A stretch of 60,883 bases of DNA from NCBI GenBank assembly GCA_900321715.1, contig ONXC01000012.1, positions 1 through 60,883 on the forward strand. Reading direction: 5' to 3'. The translations under genes were made by a program, and so were the position numbers. The stretch comes from an uncultured Bacteroidales bacterium (GTDB lineage Bacteria; Bacteroidota; Bacteroidia; Bacteroidales; UBA932). Shown piece by piece: positions 1 to 8,802 of this stretch. The number at the start of each line of letters is the position of its first letter. Positions within the stretch are counted from its first letter, which is position 1. The notes beneath the pieces are model-generated. The model searched no databases, was not told where the DNA came from, and worked only from the letters and a program-made list of their open reading frames with translations.

Positions 1-396
1 CATCACCTTGTTCTGTTTGGCGGTATATACTTCCCGGACTTCATCTCCCAATCCTCCGCCGCAGGGAAGCATCTTTTCCAACGGAAGCCAGCCCTTGAAT
101 TCTTCCCGGGCTTCCATGGAGAAAATACGGGTATATCCCCAGTCCCCCTCCTTTTTTGTAATGGTAAGCGGGATTGGATTGTTGTGTGGCCCGGTCCAAT
201 ACAGCAGACGGGCCTTTTTGTCAAATTCTTTGTATCCCGGTTTTGGGGAACAGGTTATATTCACAACCACAGGAGAGCCATCTGACGGCTCCTTGTGCAT
301 CTGAACGGGGTCATAGGTGATATACTTCTCAGCGCTTCCGCAGGAAGCAACCACCGTGGCTACAAATGCCAGGATAAAAGTCTTTAACAGTTTCAT
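1..396 (-). CDS. Lipoprotein, 3' end off the window
   Basis: The frame is open from an ATG at 394-396 to the left edge without a stop, so only the first 132 codons are seen. The product begins MKLLKTFILAFVATVVASCG, a lipoprotein signal with lipobox VASC, so it is probably an envelope lipoprotein. The mature part (SAEKYITYDPVQMHKEPSDG and onward) contains GYKEFDKKARLLYWTG and resembles no family I can name. It lies immediately downstream of a broken coding fragment on the same strand. Function unknown. Confidence 0.75.
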   Translation of the reverse strand, partial: MKLLKTFILAFVATVVASCGSAEKYITYDPVQMHKEPSDGSPVVVNITCSPKPGYKEFDKKARLLYWTGPHNNPIPLTITKKEGDWGYTRIFSMEAREEFKGWLPLEKMLPCGGGLGDEVREVYTAKQNKVM

Positions 397-406
397 AACT
401 TATAAA

Positions 407-523
407 TTAATTGCCCGTGCTGATGTACTGAAGGGCGCGGTCAAGCTGGGTGTCCTTGCCGGGGTTTACGTTCAGGAAAAGGGTGCAGTCATCTACGAAT
501 GCGCCGATCACGTACTCAATGTC
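407..523 (-). pseudogene. Orphan C-terminal coding fragment
   Basis: A 38-codon open stretch on the minus strand reads DIEYVIGAFVDDCTLFLNVN, then PGKDTQLDRALQYISTGN and a stop at 407-409. It has no start codon and is preceded in frame by a TAA at 524-526 inside a 19-bp tandem repeat. The composition is protein-like, so I read it as the surviving tail of a gene lost by deletion upstream. It ends 10 bp before the start of the next lipoprotein. Family not recognised. Confidence 0.4.
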
Positions 524-554
524 TTATTTGATGTCCAATGTCTTATTTGATGTC
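517..554. repeat. 19-bp tandem duplication
   Basis: Two perfect head-to-tail copies of CAATGTCTTATTTGATGTC lie at 517-535 and 536-554. They sit at the broken upstream edge of the orphan coding fragment, so they probably mark the deletion or slippage point. Confidence 0.8.
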
Positions 555-919
555 TCTTAAATTCATATCTCTCTGAATTAATTCAGGTACAAAGATAGTG
601 AATGTTAGTGATATTTCTAGAAGCACGGTAAGGCAGATGACAACGATTCTTCATATCCGTTTTTGCTAAGTATTTAATTATTAGCTATTTACGCAATTTA
701 CTCCCGGTGATTATGCTGGGAGCAAAACACATAAGTGGCTGTGTTACAACTATTTAAAGAAAACGGCATTTCTTCTCCAGTGCCCAAAACGGCAACAAGA
801 AGCACAATTACCTATCTTTAAAAGAATTGTCCGTTAGGTTTAAAGGAATTGTACCCGTGCCGATGGGGATGTTGTAGTACCTTTAACGCATAAATGGATA
901 TTATTTAATTAAAACCGAT
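555..919. other. AT-rich intergenic region
   Basis: About 365 bp without a credible gene on either strand. It separates the minus-strand lipoprotein remnants from the plus-strand gene at 920, so it should hold that gene's promoter. The only structured item I see is a pair of 14-bp direct repeats at 817-830 and 839-852. No clear TAnnTTTG box at close range was found. Confidence 0.5.
817..852. repeat. Two 14-bp direct repeats, possible operator
   Basis: TTTAAAAGAATTGT at 817-830 recurs as TTTAAAGGAATTGT at 839-852, a 22-bp period or about two helical turns. The pair lies about 70 bp upstream of the lipoprotein gene at 920. A tandem regulator-binding site is inferred from spacing only. Confidence 0.35.
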
Positions 920-2224
920 ATGAAAAAAGCGTATTTATTTTTGCTTCTGGCGGGCGTAATGTTTGCCTGCACCGCCCCTGTCCAGCCTGAACAAAAGCCT
1001 GACAACCAGGATGAGCAGAATCCTGGCGGAGACACAAACTCCGGAGACGACACCAATCCCGGAGGCGGCGACAAACCCGGTGATAACACTCCGGATTTCT
1101 CCCCCGAACCCTGGTATGAAACCAACTACTGGGAGCGTACAGACCGCGAGAAAATGGGCCTCAGGGGTCCTGTGAAGAGTTGGGTGGGTGTAAACTGGAG
1201 TTATCCTACCATTTATACATTCGACCGTGAGGGCCATCTTATTTCAGAAAGGAGTACCGGCAACGAAAAATGGGATAAACTTACCCTTTACACTTATGAC
1301 GATAAAGGCCGGCTCATAAAGTCCGAAAGTTGCACTCACGTAGGAAAGGATGAGAATGAACTGCCGGATTACAATCCTGCCAACAACCCCGATTATGATT
1401 GGGCCGGCCGTGAGGTTTATGAATTTGAATATAACAACCCTGGGAAATATGTACTTGTGAGTCCTGATATTAATGGCTTCCGTAGCCGTGGTTTCTGCTC
1501 CCAGGGAGACCCTCGCGAAAGTATTTCTCCTATCGTCAAGGATTTATCGGCCATCAAATACTACTATATCAATTACGCCTACGAATCAATCGGCCACATT
1601 GACACAGACTATATCTTTGAAGGAGACGTTATGTCCGTATATTCCCACTCCTACGACCGTGAGGTGGTAACAGACTGGATTATTGACGAATACACCCTGT
1701 ATGATGACGACGGTAATATCATAGGCGGCGGCTATTCCGGAAAACACGAAGGCGATATCATTCCCGAGACTATAAATGATTATACTCTCACAGGCTGCGT
1801 CTATAAGAATAATTACCCTTATTCCTTTATGGATGAGCGCTTTGGAGGTGTTACTTCAGTTACCTGGGCCGATAACGGTATGCCCCTAAGGATTGAAGGA
1901 ACTGACGGCATTACGGAATACTATCCCGGCAAGCGCCATATCAATATCAAGAAATGGACTTGTGCCCCCGGCAAGCCCGCAGACCTCCTTCTGGGTTTCT
2001 CTTACTGGTATGAATATACTATCGATGAGAATGAAGAGTATGCCGGTTATCACGAAAGCCTGATGGAGGACGACAGCCGCATCCGTGAATTCAAATGGTA
2101 CGACTACGTCTATGACAGTTATGGCAACTGGACGCAGTATACGTATGACCAAGAGGCTGTTTTCGCCGCAGGTACAGACGGAAAGAGCACCTACACCATC
2201 AAGCGACAGATAGAATACTTCTAG
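920..2224 (+). CDS. YD-repeat-like surface lipoprotein
   Basis: A 434-residue product with lipoprotein signal MKKAYLFLLLAGVMFAC (lipobox Cys17). A low-complexity linker of Pro, Gly, Asp and Asn follows (about residues 25-60), as in Bacteroidetes surface lipoproteins with a flexible stalk. The body has tyrosine-rich wrapped segments such as LYTYDDKGRLIKSES, LYDDDGNIIGG and YDSYGNWTQYTYD, which match the look of RHS/YD repeats. It is too short to be an RHS toxin and has no toxin tip. The next gene starts 25 bp downstream from its own promoter. Ligand unknown. Confidence 0.7.
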   Translation: MKKAYLFLLLAGVMFACTAPVQPEQKPDNQDEQNPGGDTNSGDDTNPGGGDKPGDNTPDFSPEPWYETNYWERTDREKMGLRGPVKSWVGVNWSYPTIYTFDREGHLISERSTGNEKWDKLTLYTYDDKGRLIKSESCTHVGKDENELPDYNPANNPDYDWAGREVYEFEYNNPGKYVLVSPDINGFRSRGFCSQGDPRESISPIVKDLSAIKYYYINYAYESIGHIDTDYIFEGDVMSVYSHSYDREVVTDWIIDEYTLYDDDGNIIGGGYSGKHEGDIIPETINDYTLTGCVYKNNYPYSFMDERFGGVTSVTWADNGMPLRIEGTDGITEYYPGKRHINIKKWTCAPGKPADLLLGFSYWYEYTIDENEEYAGYHESLMEDDSRIREFKWYDYVYDSYGNWTQYTYDQEAVFAAGTDGKSTYTIKRQIEYF

Positions 2225-2235
2225 CGGGAATTGCG

Positions 2236-2243
2236 TATCTTTG
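2236..2243 (+). promoter_or_regulatory. -7 box TATCTTTG of the propeller-AraC gene
   Basis: Bacteroidetes -7 consensus TAnnTTTG, ending 5 nt before the ATG at 2249. It lies 12 bp after the previous stop codon. The spacing favours 2249 over the upstream TTG at 2231 and predicts a leaderless transcript. Confidence 0.65.
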
Positions 2244-2248
2244 CCCTG

Positions 2249-3910
2249 ATGAAGTACCTGGGAGCCATAGTATCGGCCCTCATCCTTGTGTCCTGCATCC
2301 CGGAGGAAACTCCGGGGCAGGCGCTTGGAGAGGTGGACGGCGTGCCGCTTTACAAGATGACCGTAGAGCGGCTGCCGGACCTTCCAAAGCCCCGGGGCGG
2401 GCAGCACACGATGCTCCTTGGAGAAGAACTGACGGTCCTTGGCGGCATCACGGACGGATTTGTGCTGGAGCCCACCATTTGTTATCTTAAGGACGGCGCA
2501 TGGCACCAGGTCCCTATGAAATACCCCCACTACTACGGCTTCACAACCCTCCTCCAGGACGGCAGCGTGATGCTGGGAGGCGGCTGCTCGGAGAACTTCG
2601 GCATAGGCCAGAGCTGGGGCGTTGAGATATACAATCCCTCCACGCATACAACCAAGGCCGTGGGGATTATGGACCGGAAAAGGGCTGGGACATCGGCCTC
2701 AGTCTTATCTGACGGGCGGGTTGTCATTTCCGGCAACTGGTACGCCGAAGACGCCATTGAGATATATGAACCCGGCAAAGGGTTCTCCTTTATCAAGGAG
2801 CCGGCCGTTCAGCGCGCCTATCCGCACATCCTTCCCATTTCGCCGGACAACGCCCTTATCTTCAGTTCGGAAGACACCCACGGCAACTTTATGCAGGACA
2901 TCGTAGACCAGTTAAGCGGGGAACCCCTCACGGAACCCCTGCTGAAAGAGTGGAACATCCTGCCATATATGGTCAATCCTACATCGGCCGATGACATCAG
3001 GACGGGCGAATATGCGTATCTTCTTCCGGCCAGCCGCCAGGAAGACGGCCAGGCGGGCATCATCCGCATTTCCGACGGCCGCTTCAGCCTGCTGGAGACT
3101 GAGCACCCGCTGCCAGCGTCGCTGCCAGACGGAGAACCCCTTGTCTGGATGCACAGCCTGCAGGTAGACCGGGCCTCGCGGTCGGTCTGGATGTATGCAC
3201 TTTCCGGCAAAGGGCGCTTTGCTGCGGCAAAGATTGGCTATGATCCCATATTTGAAGGCGGAAAAGCCACGCTGGAGATGTTTCTGGCCGATAAACCCGG
3301 CGGCGGGTCCTTTTTCAACAACACCCCCAGGCTGCTTGAAGGAGGCCGGATTGTGCTTGCAGGAGGCGTATTGTCCGGCGCCCGGGACAACAGCAACTTT
3401 GAGGCAGCCGCCGAAGTATGGCTGTTCCATACTGCGGCGCCGGCAAAGGATGCTTCCCTCTGGTGGTGGATACTTTCCATAGCAGGTCTGGCAGCCGCAC
3501 TGGCCGCAGTATGGGCGTTCCAAAGAAAACGCCGGAATGAGAAGGAAGTTGAAGACCCGACCAAACTTGAAAGGAATGACCTCCAGACACGCATAACCGA
3601 CCTTGTTGAGGAAAAACAACTCTTCCTCATCAAGGATCTGAAGATTACGGATATCGCCCGGGAACTTGGCACAAATGCCACCTATATATCGGCCTGCATC
3701 AACGGCCAAATGGGCATTTCATTCCCGGAATTCATCTCAAGGTACCGGGTTGAATATGCCCTTAAACTGATGCAGGAGCACCCCGAAATGTCTTCAGTAG
3801 AGGTTTGGGAGGCGTCCGGCTTCAACAACGAGAAAACCTTCTTCCGGCGCTTCCGTTCGCAGACAGGTATGACCCCCGCCGAATGGAAAAAACAGAATCT
3901 AACTAAATAG
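2249..3910 (+). CDS. Membrane-anchored propeller-AraC regulator
   Basis: A 553-residue one-protein sensor. It begins MKYLGAIVSALILVSC, a signal or lipoprotein-type leader. About 390 residues of kelch-like repeats follow, with recurrent GG pairs (VLGGI, MLGGGCSE, VLAGGVLSG), typical of a beta-propeller outside the cytoplasm. One membrane segment, WWWILSIAGLAAALAAVWAF near residue 410, is followed by a basic stop-transfer RKRR. The last ~100 residues are an AraC-type HTH (DIARELGTNATYISACING; SSVEVWEASGFNNEKTFFRR). Inferred role: the propeller senses an envelope ligand and the HTH binds DNA. It overlaps the convergent SDR gene by 12 bp. Confidence 0.85.
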   Translation: MKYLGAIVSALILVSCIPEETPGQALGEVDGVPLYKMTVERLPDLPKPRGGQHTMLLGEELTVLGGITDGFVLEPTICYLKDGAWHQVPMKYPHYYGFTTLLQDGSVMLGGGCSENFGIGQSWGVEIYNPSTHTTKAVGIMDRKRAGTSASVLSDGRVVISGNWYAEDAIEIYEPGKGFSFIKEPAVQRAYPHILPISPDNALIFSSEDTHGNFMQDIVDQLSGEPLTEPLLKEWNILPYMVNPTSADDIRTGEYAYLLPASRQEDGQAGIIRISDGRFSLLETEHPLPASLPDGEPLVWMHSLQVDRASRSVWMYALSGKGRFAAAKIGYDPIFEGGKATLEMFLADKPGGGSFFNNTPRLLEGGRIVLAGGVLSGARDNSNFEAAAEVWLFHTAAPAKDASLWWWILSIAGLAAALAAVWAFQRKRRNEKEVEDPTKLERNDLQTRITDLVEEKQLFLIKDLKITDIARELGTNATYISACINGQMGISFPEFISRYRVEYALKLMQEHPEMSSVEVWEASGFNNEKTFFRRFRSQTGMTPAEWKKQNLTK

Positions 3911-4687
3911 CGCGCGGAATTTTTCAAGGCGCTTCATTACCTTGAAGACCAGCCAGTCCGGGAAATGGCGGAAAAATGGAATGGAGAGATGATTGATAAG
4001 CCCCGGCATACAGGTTTTCTTCTTCCTGAACATCCTCTTCAGGGCCTTTGACGCCAGTTTTTCAGGCGGAAGGCTTATGCCAAGGCGCACAAACAGGCGG
4101 CGAAGCTTTGGCGACAGCCCGTACAACCCCGTATCCACGGCTCCGGGAGTTGCCACGGTAACGCCAACGCCCATGGGCCTGAATTCATACCAGATGGACT
4201 TGGAGAAGCTGTAGATATACGTCTTGGTGGCAATATATGTATGGATGCCGGGGAATTCCATCCATCGGCACAGGGAAGACATATTGAGGATGTATCCGCT
4301 CTTTCTTTTACACATATCGGCCCCAAAGAGGCGGCAAAGACCGGTTACGGTCACAACGTGGAGCATGACCATAGCCTCAACCTTCTCCGGCGGAGTGTCA
4401 CAGAGGGCGTCGAAAAAGAAAAAGCCGGCGTTATTGATGAGGATGTCTATGGCAAGATCCTCCTTTTGGGCATAATCGTAGACAGTGCGGGCAGCATCCT
4501 CCCTGGCTAGGTCACAGTAGAAAGGCCAGGTCCTGACCCCGTAGGATTGGCTTATTTCCTTTGCTGCATCTTCCAGTTCCTTCACCTGATTGGAGACCAT
4601 CAGGATGTCACAGGAATAATCCCTGGCGAGAATGATTGAATACTGAAGGCCGATCCCGCTGCTTGCCCCCGTCACCAGAGCCGTCAT
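3899..4687 (-). CDS. Short-chain dehydrogenase/reductase
   Basis: 262 residues with the classical SDR signature: NAD(P)-binding TGASSGIG at residues 6-13, NNAG, catalytic Ser in NMSS and Tyr/Lys in YIATK. The hydrophobic, basic C-terminus (RMFRKKK onward) resembles membrane-associated SDRs acting on lipid-like or ketone substrates. It is the last gene of a three-gene operon: its ATG overlaps the stop of the upstream lipase by 4 nt, implying coupled translation. Substrate unknown. Confidence 0.9.
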   Translation of the reverse strand: MTALVTGASSGIGLQYSIILARDYSCDILMVSNQVKELEDAAKEISQSYGVRTWPFYCDLAREDAARTVYDYAQKEDLAIDILINNAGFFFFDALCDTPPEKVEAMVMLHVVTVTGLCRLFGADMCKRKSGYILNMSSLCRWMEFPGIHTYIATKTYIYSFSKSIWYEFRPMGVGVTVATPGAVDTGLYGLSPKLRRLFVRLGISLPPEKLASKALKRMFRKKKTCMPGLINHLSIPFFRHFPDWLVFKVMKRLEKFRALFS

Positions 4688-5907
4688 AATAAGTTGTTAA
4701 GTAAGGAAAGAATCTGTGAGGGGGCTATCCAGGGGCCGATTCCAAGGGTTGAGGATATCTTGGAGACGGAGTCCGTGAAAAAAGGCGCGGCACCCCAGAA
4801 ATGCGGAGCAAGGACACCGGGAATCTGCCGGAAGTTCTCTACCCGGGCATCCACGGTGAGGCCATGATTCTCAAGGAAACGAAGGAGGTTCTCCGTATTT
4901 ACCACGGGGACAACGTCATCGGCCTTGTTGTGAACCAGGGTAATGTTTTCATTGAGCCAGGGCGCCCATCCGCGGCAGAGTCTCTCACTGTCCATTGCCT
5001 TAAGGAACTTCCTGGATATCTCGCTGTCCGGATCCAGAAGCTCCGGGGTCACAAGGTCACTGAGACTGGTTGTCCCTATCAGTTCCCTCAGTTTAAGCGC
5101 GTTATAATCCCCGGATAAAAACCACTGGTCTATATGGCTCAGAAGTGGCTCCCTGAACATCTTTTCAAGCGGGATGCTCAGCTTATAGAACTCGTTATAC
5201 GCCAGTAGCACGCTTATTACGGTATCCGGCAGGGAAGCCACTCCGGATGAGACCAGAAAACGGTATGTGGCCGATACATCATACAGTCCGCCGCCAGCCA
5301 ATGTGCGGGTGAAACGAATCTCAGGGTGCTTCTGAGTAGCAATCTTAAGCGCGGCAACTGCCACCTGCCCGCCCTGGGAGTAACCAAGGTTGAATATAAC
5401 CTGGTCCCAGGAATAGCCCATATCGGCAAGAAGTGTCCTGGCGGCAATAAGGGCGTCAATGCTGGCTTCTCCGTTTGTATCGGCAAGACCGTAGGCCTGA
5501 TGCTTTCCCGCCGTTGCACCAAAGCCGTAATAGTCGGCCGATATTGAAATGAGACCGCTTCCCACCATCATCTTCTGGACGGTAAGTTCACCCTGGGAGG
5601 GGCATTCGTCGTTCACATAGATGGTGATGTGATTGTAGAGGAAAAGGCCCCTGGCGGGCTTCTCCGGGGTTATCTCATCTCCTATCACTATGGCTCCGGA
5701 CAGCGTTACAGGCTTACCGTAAGGGTCTTTGGACGGATACTCAAAGTTATAAGCCGTACAATTATTATCCTCATACCTTATGGTGTCTGTGATGCGGGCC
5801 GGCGGGAGATTCTGCGCCTGAACTTCCCCCTCGGGCGTAACAGGATTGGCGCGGCTACATGAAACCGCGCCAATTATAATAAGTGCAAATTTTAGAAGCC
5901 TCTTCAC
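4684..5907 (-). CDS. Secretory-lipase-like alpha/beta hydrolase lipoprotein
   Basis: 407 residues beginning with a lipoprotein signal (MKRLLKFALIIIGAVSC). Nucleophile elbow GYSQGG follows a conserved DYYGFG. A plausible acid is in VHNKADDVVP and a late His in LAPHFWG, giving a full alpha/beta-hydrolase triad as in the secretory lipase (LIP) family. The start is GTG at 5905-5907 sharing one base with the TAG of the nitroreductase gene (TAGTG), which decides the start and suggests translational coupling. Likely a surface or periplasmic esterase; substrate unknown. Confidence 0.85.
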   Translation of the reverse strand: MKRLLKFALIIIGAVSCSRANPVTPEGEVQAQNLPPARITDTIRYEDNNCTAYNFEYPSKDPYGKPVTLSGAIVIGDEITPEKPARGLFLYNHITIYVNDECPSQGELTVQKMMVGSGLISISADYYGFGATAGKHQAYGLADTNGEASIDALIAARTLLADMGYSWDQVIFNLGYSQGGQVAVAALKIATQKHPEIRFTRTLAGGGLYDVSATYRFLVSSGVASLPDTVISVLLAYNEFYKLSIPLEKMFREPLLSHIDQWFLSGDYNALKLRELIGTTSLSDLVTPELLDPDSEISRKFLKAMDSERLCRGWAPWLNENITLVHNKADDVVPVVNTENLLRFLENHGLTVDARVENFRQIPGVLAPHFWGAAPFFTDSVSKISSTLGIGPWIAPSQILSLLNNLL

Positions 5908-6527
5908 TACAGAGTTTTCACAATCTTGTCAAGGGGCTTCCGCTCTGAGTGAAGTTCCGTGGGACTGCCTTCTCCCTCTGCGGGATGACCTATTGCAAGG
6001 AGGGCATAGATGCCGTGACCCTGAGTTTCGGGAAGGGCCTCACGCACCTTGCTTGGATCGAAATCCCAAATCCACATATTTGCAAGGCCGGCATCCGTTG
6101 CCGTAAGCATAAGATGGGTAAGGAGAATAGCGGCATCTGTCTTGGCGGCATTCACGCCGTCGCTTTCACGCACCCAGGCCTCTTCATTGCGGCAGCCAAC
6201 GATAAGCACCACAGGGGCGCCATAGCAGGGGTGAACGGTGTGGAGGCGGGCCAGGGCTTCCTCGCTTTTGACAACCCAGATGCGGGTGGGCTGGTTGTTC
6301 CCGGCCGAAGGAGCCAGACGCCCTGCTTCAAGGATCATCTGAAGTTTTGACTCCTGAACCGGATAACTGCTGAATGAATGGCAGGAATACCGGCTTTCCA
6401 GGATTTGCATAAAGGCGTCGGAGCCATAGTGGTACTTTGTGATTTTGTTCTCCACGTCTGAGAAAGCAGCGCGGTTCTTGGTTTTGTCAACGTCGAAAAT
6501 CCGACTCAGTAGACTCTTCTTTGCCAT
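5907..6527 (-). CDS. Nitroreductase-family flavoprotein
   Basis: 206 residues. The nitroreductase fold is recognisable from ESRYSCHSFSSYPV near residue 45, APSAGNNQPTRIWVV (FMN-binding region) and the C-terminal ANMWIWDFDPSKV. Family members are FMN-dependent NAD(P)H oxidoreductases, usually dimers. It is first in the operon with the lipase and SDR; a TATATTTG box lies 28 nt upstream. Physiological substrate cannot be read from sequence. Confidence 0.9.
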   Translation of the reverse strand: MAKKSLLSRIFDVDKTKNRAAFSDVENKITKYHYGSDAFMQILESRYSCHSFSSYPVQESKLQMILEAGRLAPSAGNNQPTRIWVVKSEEALARLHTVHPCYGAPVVLIVGCRNEEAWVRESDGVNAAKTDAAILLTHLMLTATDAGLANMWIWDFDPSKVREALPETQGHGIYALLAIGHPAEGEGSPTELHSERKPLDKIVKTL

Positions 6528-6555
6528 ATGCTTTAGTGTATTGATTATCCGGTTA

Positions 6556-6563
6556 CAAATATA
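6556..6563 (-). promoter_or_regulatory. -7 box TATATTTG, nitroreductase operon
   Basis: TAnnTTTG on the minus strand, 28 nt before the ATG at 6527; a conventional leader for the three-gene operon. Confidence 0.5.
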
Positions 6564-6591
6564 CTTTTTTAGAGAAAGAAATCAAAACGCG

Positions 6592-7956
6592 CTATTTGAA
6601 CAGCGCCTTCACAAGGGCAGGGATATCGGCCACTTTCACTATCTCAATGCCCTCCGGCTTTGTATCAAAATGGGTGTACGAGCTCACGAAAATCTTCTTG
6701 AAACCCAGCCTGGCGGCCTCTACGGCACGCCTTGCGGCCTGGGAGACGGGGCGGATTTCTCCGCTGAGGCCAACTTCGCCGGCAAAGCAGATATCGGCCT
6801 TTATGGGGTAGTCAAAATTGGAGGAGAGCACGGCGCAGATGACGGCTAGGTCTGCGGCAGGGTCCGTGATTCTGAGGCCGCCGGCCATATTGAGGAACAC
6901 GTCCTTCTGGCCAAGTTTGAAGCCCGCACGGCGCTCCAGCACTGCCAGAAGCATATTGAGACGCCTAACGTCAAAGCCGGTGGCGCTGCGCTGGGCGGTT
7001 CCGTAGACGGCGCTTGATGCAAGGGCCTGCACCTCAAAGAGGAAAGGCCTGTTTCCGTCCAGCATGGCCGATATTGCCGTGCCGGAAAGGCCTTCCTCAT
7101 GCATGGGAATGAGCATCTCCGAGGGGTTTTCAACCTCCCTGAGGCCGGTACCGGTCATTTCAAAGACGGCCAGCTCAGAGGTGCTTCCAAAGCGGTTTTT
7201 GATGCTGCGGAGGACGCGATATGCCCCGCGGTTCTCACCCTCGAACTGCAGCACCACATCCACAATATGCTCCAGGATCTTGGGGCCGGCAATGGTGCCT
7301 TCCTTTGTTATATGGCCAATCAGGATTACCGGGATGCCGGAACCCTTTGCAAAGCGCAGAAGCTGCGCTGCAACCTCCTTGATCTGGCTCACGCTGCCGG
7401 CGGTGGAGTCCACCGTTTGGCAGTACATTGTCTGGACAGAATCCACTATCATGAGGTCAGGAGCCACCTCCTGGGCCTGCTTGAGGATTTCCGCCATGTC
7501 CGTTTCACTGTAGATGAGGCAGTTGGAGCAGTCTCCGCCAAGTCTGTCGGCCCTCATCTTAACCTGCTTTACAGACTCCTCGCCGGTGACGTAGAGAGTC
7601 TTCAGGTCTGGTCTTTTGAGGGGAAGCTGCAGGGAAAGGGTACTTTTGCCGATTCCCGGCTCTCCGCCCATGAGCACCAGGCTTCCTTTCACGATGCCAC
7701 CGCCAAGAAGGCGGTCCACCTCATGGCTGCCAAGGGACAGGCGGTCCTCCTGGGCCGTGGACACATCCTTTAGGGGCATTGGCTTTGCACCAGCGCCCGG
7801 GACGCTCACAGAGGCCTTTTTGCCCGTTACAACTTCCTTTTCCACCATAGTGTTCCACTCCCCGCAGGCGGGGCAGCGCCCCATCCACTTGGAGTACTCG
7901 TTTCCGCAATTTGAGCAGAACCACAGAGTCTTTGTCTTACTGCTTACTGTAGCCAT
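6592..7956 (-). CDS. radA: DNA repair protein RadA
   Basis: RadA/Sms, a RecA-like ATPase that promotes branch migration in recombination. Visible: N-terminal C4 zinc finger (CSNCGNEYSKWMGRCPACG), Walker A GGEPGIGKSTL, the RadA-specific KNRFG motif, and a C-terminal Lon-protease-like domain (GGLRITDPAADLAV). Start set at ATG 7954-7956 (MATVSSK), because a TATATTTG box lies 7 nt upstream; this gives 454 residues, the usual length. The longer version from 7974 would begin inside the promoter. Confidence 0.95.
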   Translation of the reverse strand: MATVSSKTKTLWFCSNCGNEYSKWMGRCPACGEWNTMVEKEVVTGKKASVSVPGAGAKPMPLKDVSTAQEDRLSLGSHEVDRLLGGGIVKGSLVLMGGEPGIGKSTLSLQLPLKRPDLKTLYVTGEESVKQVKMRADRLGGDCSNCLIYSETDMAEILKQAQEVAPDLMIVDSVQTMYCQTVDSTAGSVSQIKEVAAQLLRFAKGSGIPVILIGHITKEGTIAGPKILEHIVDVVLQFEGENRGAYRVLRSIKNRFGSTSELAVFEMTGTGLREVENPSEMLIPMHEEGLSGTAISAMLDGNRPFLFEVQALASSAVYGTAQRSATGFDVRRLNMLLAVLERRAGFKLGQKDVFLNMAGGLRITDPAADLAVICAVLSSNFDYPIKADICFAGEVGLSGEIRPVSQAARRAVEAARLGFKKIFVSSYTHFDTKPEGIEIVKVADIPALVKALFK

Positions 7957-7963
7957 ACAGACA

Positions 7964-7971
7964 CAAATATA
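7964..7971 (-). promoter_or_regulatory. -7 box TATATTTG of radA
   Basis: TAnnTTTG with 7 nt between box and ATG, predicting a leaderless or very short-leader radA mRNA. Confidence 0.6.
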
Positions 7972-7972
7972 C

Positions 7973-8007
7973 AAAAAATCCCGGGGCTTTCGCTCCGGGA
8001 TTTTGTT
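7973..8007. terminator. Rho-independent terminator
   Basis: Perfect 10-bp stem AAAATCCCGG/CCGGGATTTT with a 10-nt loop, flanked by A- and T-runs so it can work both ways. It ends the minus-strand gene at 8022 just before the radA promoter. Confidence 0.85.
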
Positions 8008-8021
8008 TTTGAAGGTGAAGC

Positions 8022-8273
8022 TTACTTCTTGATAGCCTCAACAGCTGCATCTGCGGCGGCGTTGATACCCTCAACGGCCTTCTCGGTGGCAGCGTCCTTA
8101 ACGGCCTCAACAGCCTCATTGGCAGCAGCCTCAACGGCGCTCTCTTCTTCGACAGCCTCGGTGGCGGCAGCCTCTGCGGGAGCGGCCTCGGACTTCTTGC
8201 TTGCGTTGTTACCGCAAGAAACTGCAGCAGCCATAAGGGCTACGATAGCAGCAGACATAAATACTTTCTTCAT
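8022..8273 (-). CDS. Small Ala/Glu-rich lipoprotein
   Basis: 83 residues: signal MKKVFMSAAIVALMAAAVSC (lipobox AVSC) followed by an Ala, Glu and Lys-rich sequence that would form a long charged helix. Such short helical lipoproteins are common in Bacteroidales envelopes and look like Lpp-type spacers; that comparison is by composition only. A TAATTTTG box at 8322-8329 gives a leader of about 48 nt, and it has its own terminator, so it is a separate unit. Confidence 0.8.
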   Translation of the reverse strand: MKKVFMSAAIVALMAAAVSCGNNASKKSEAAPAEAAATEAVEEESAVEAAANEAVEAVKDAATEKAVEGINAAADAAVEAIKK

Positions 8274-8321
8274 AGTACTAATTATTTAAAGTTAACTTTG
8301 GTGTCTTTACACTACTGGGCG

Positions 8322-8329
8322 CAAAATTA
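8322..8329 (-). promoter_or_regulatory. -7 box TAATTTTG of the small lipoprotein
   Basis: TAnnTTTG on the minus strand 48 nt before the ATG at 8273, in an AT-rich stretch. Confidence 0.5.
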
Positions 8330-8406
8330 TAATTAAATTTTTTAATATCAAAGATTTTTTTGAGAAAAGTGGCTGAGGTACAATATTTGAGACGACTGAC
8401 GGCGCT

Positions 8407-8802
8407 ATGAAAAAGACGAATCTCACATCAAAGGACTTAGTCAAGTATGAAAGCAACTACTCAGAAGGCGCTTTCTGGAACAAAGTCAAGAAGATAGCCT
8501 CAAGGGCCGGCATCAAGACAGTGTACTACGCCCTGGTGCTTTACTACACCCTTGCAGACCCCGCCACCCCCGCAAAATACAAGGCCGTAATAACGGGAGC
8601 GCTGGGTTATTTCATCCTTCCTTTCGATTTGTTACCGGACCTTCTCCCCTTCGCCGGCCTGGCCGATGACTGGGCGGCCCTTGTGGCGGCTGTAGCCTAT
8701 GTTGCATCGGCCATAACCCCTTCCATAAAAGAAAAAGCCCGCACCAAGGTGAATTCCTGGTTTGGGCATGTGGAGGATTCTTCGCTGGGGGACCTTCGTT
8801 AG
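8407..8802 (+). CDS. YkvA-family (DUF1232) membrane protein
   Basis: 131 residues. The central ALGYFILPFDLLPDLLPFAG, followed by DDWAALVAA, is the hallmark of DUF1232/YkvA proteins, with two hydrophobic segments about residues 60-105. Function of the family is not established. Its 3' end overlaps the convergent ispF gene by 4 nt. Confidence 0.85.
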   Translation: MKKTNLTSKDLVKYESNYSEGAFWNKVKKIASRAGIKTVYYALVLYYTLADPATPAKYKAVITGALGYFILPFDLLPDLLPFAGLADDWAALVAAVAYVASAITPSIKEKARTKVNSWFGHVEDSSLGDLR

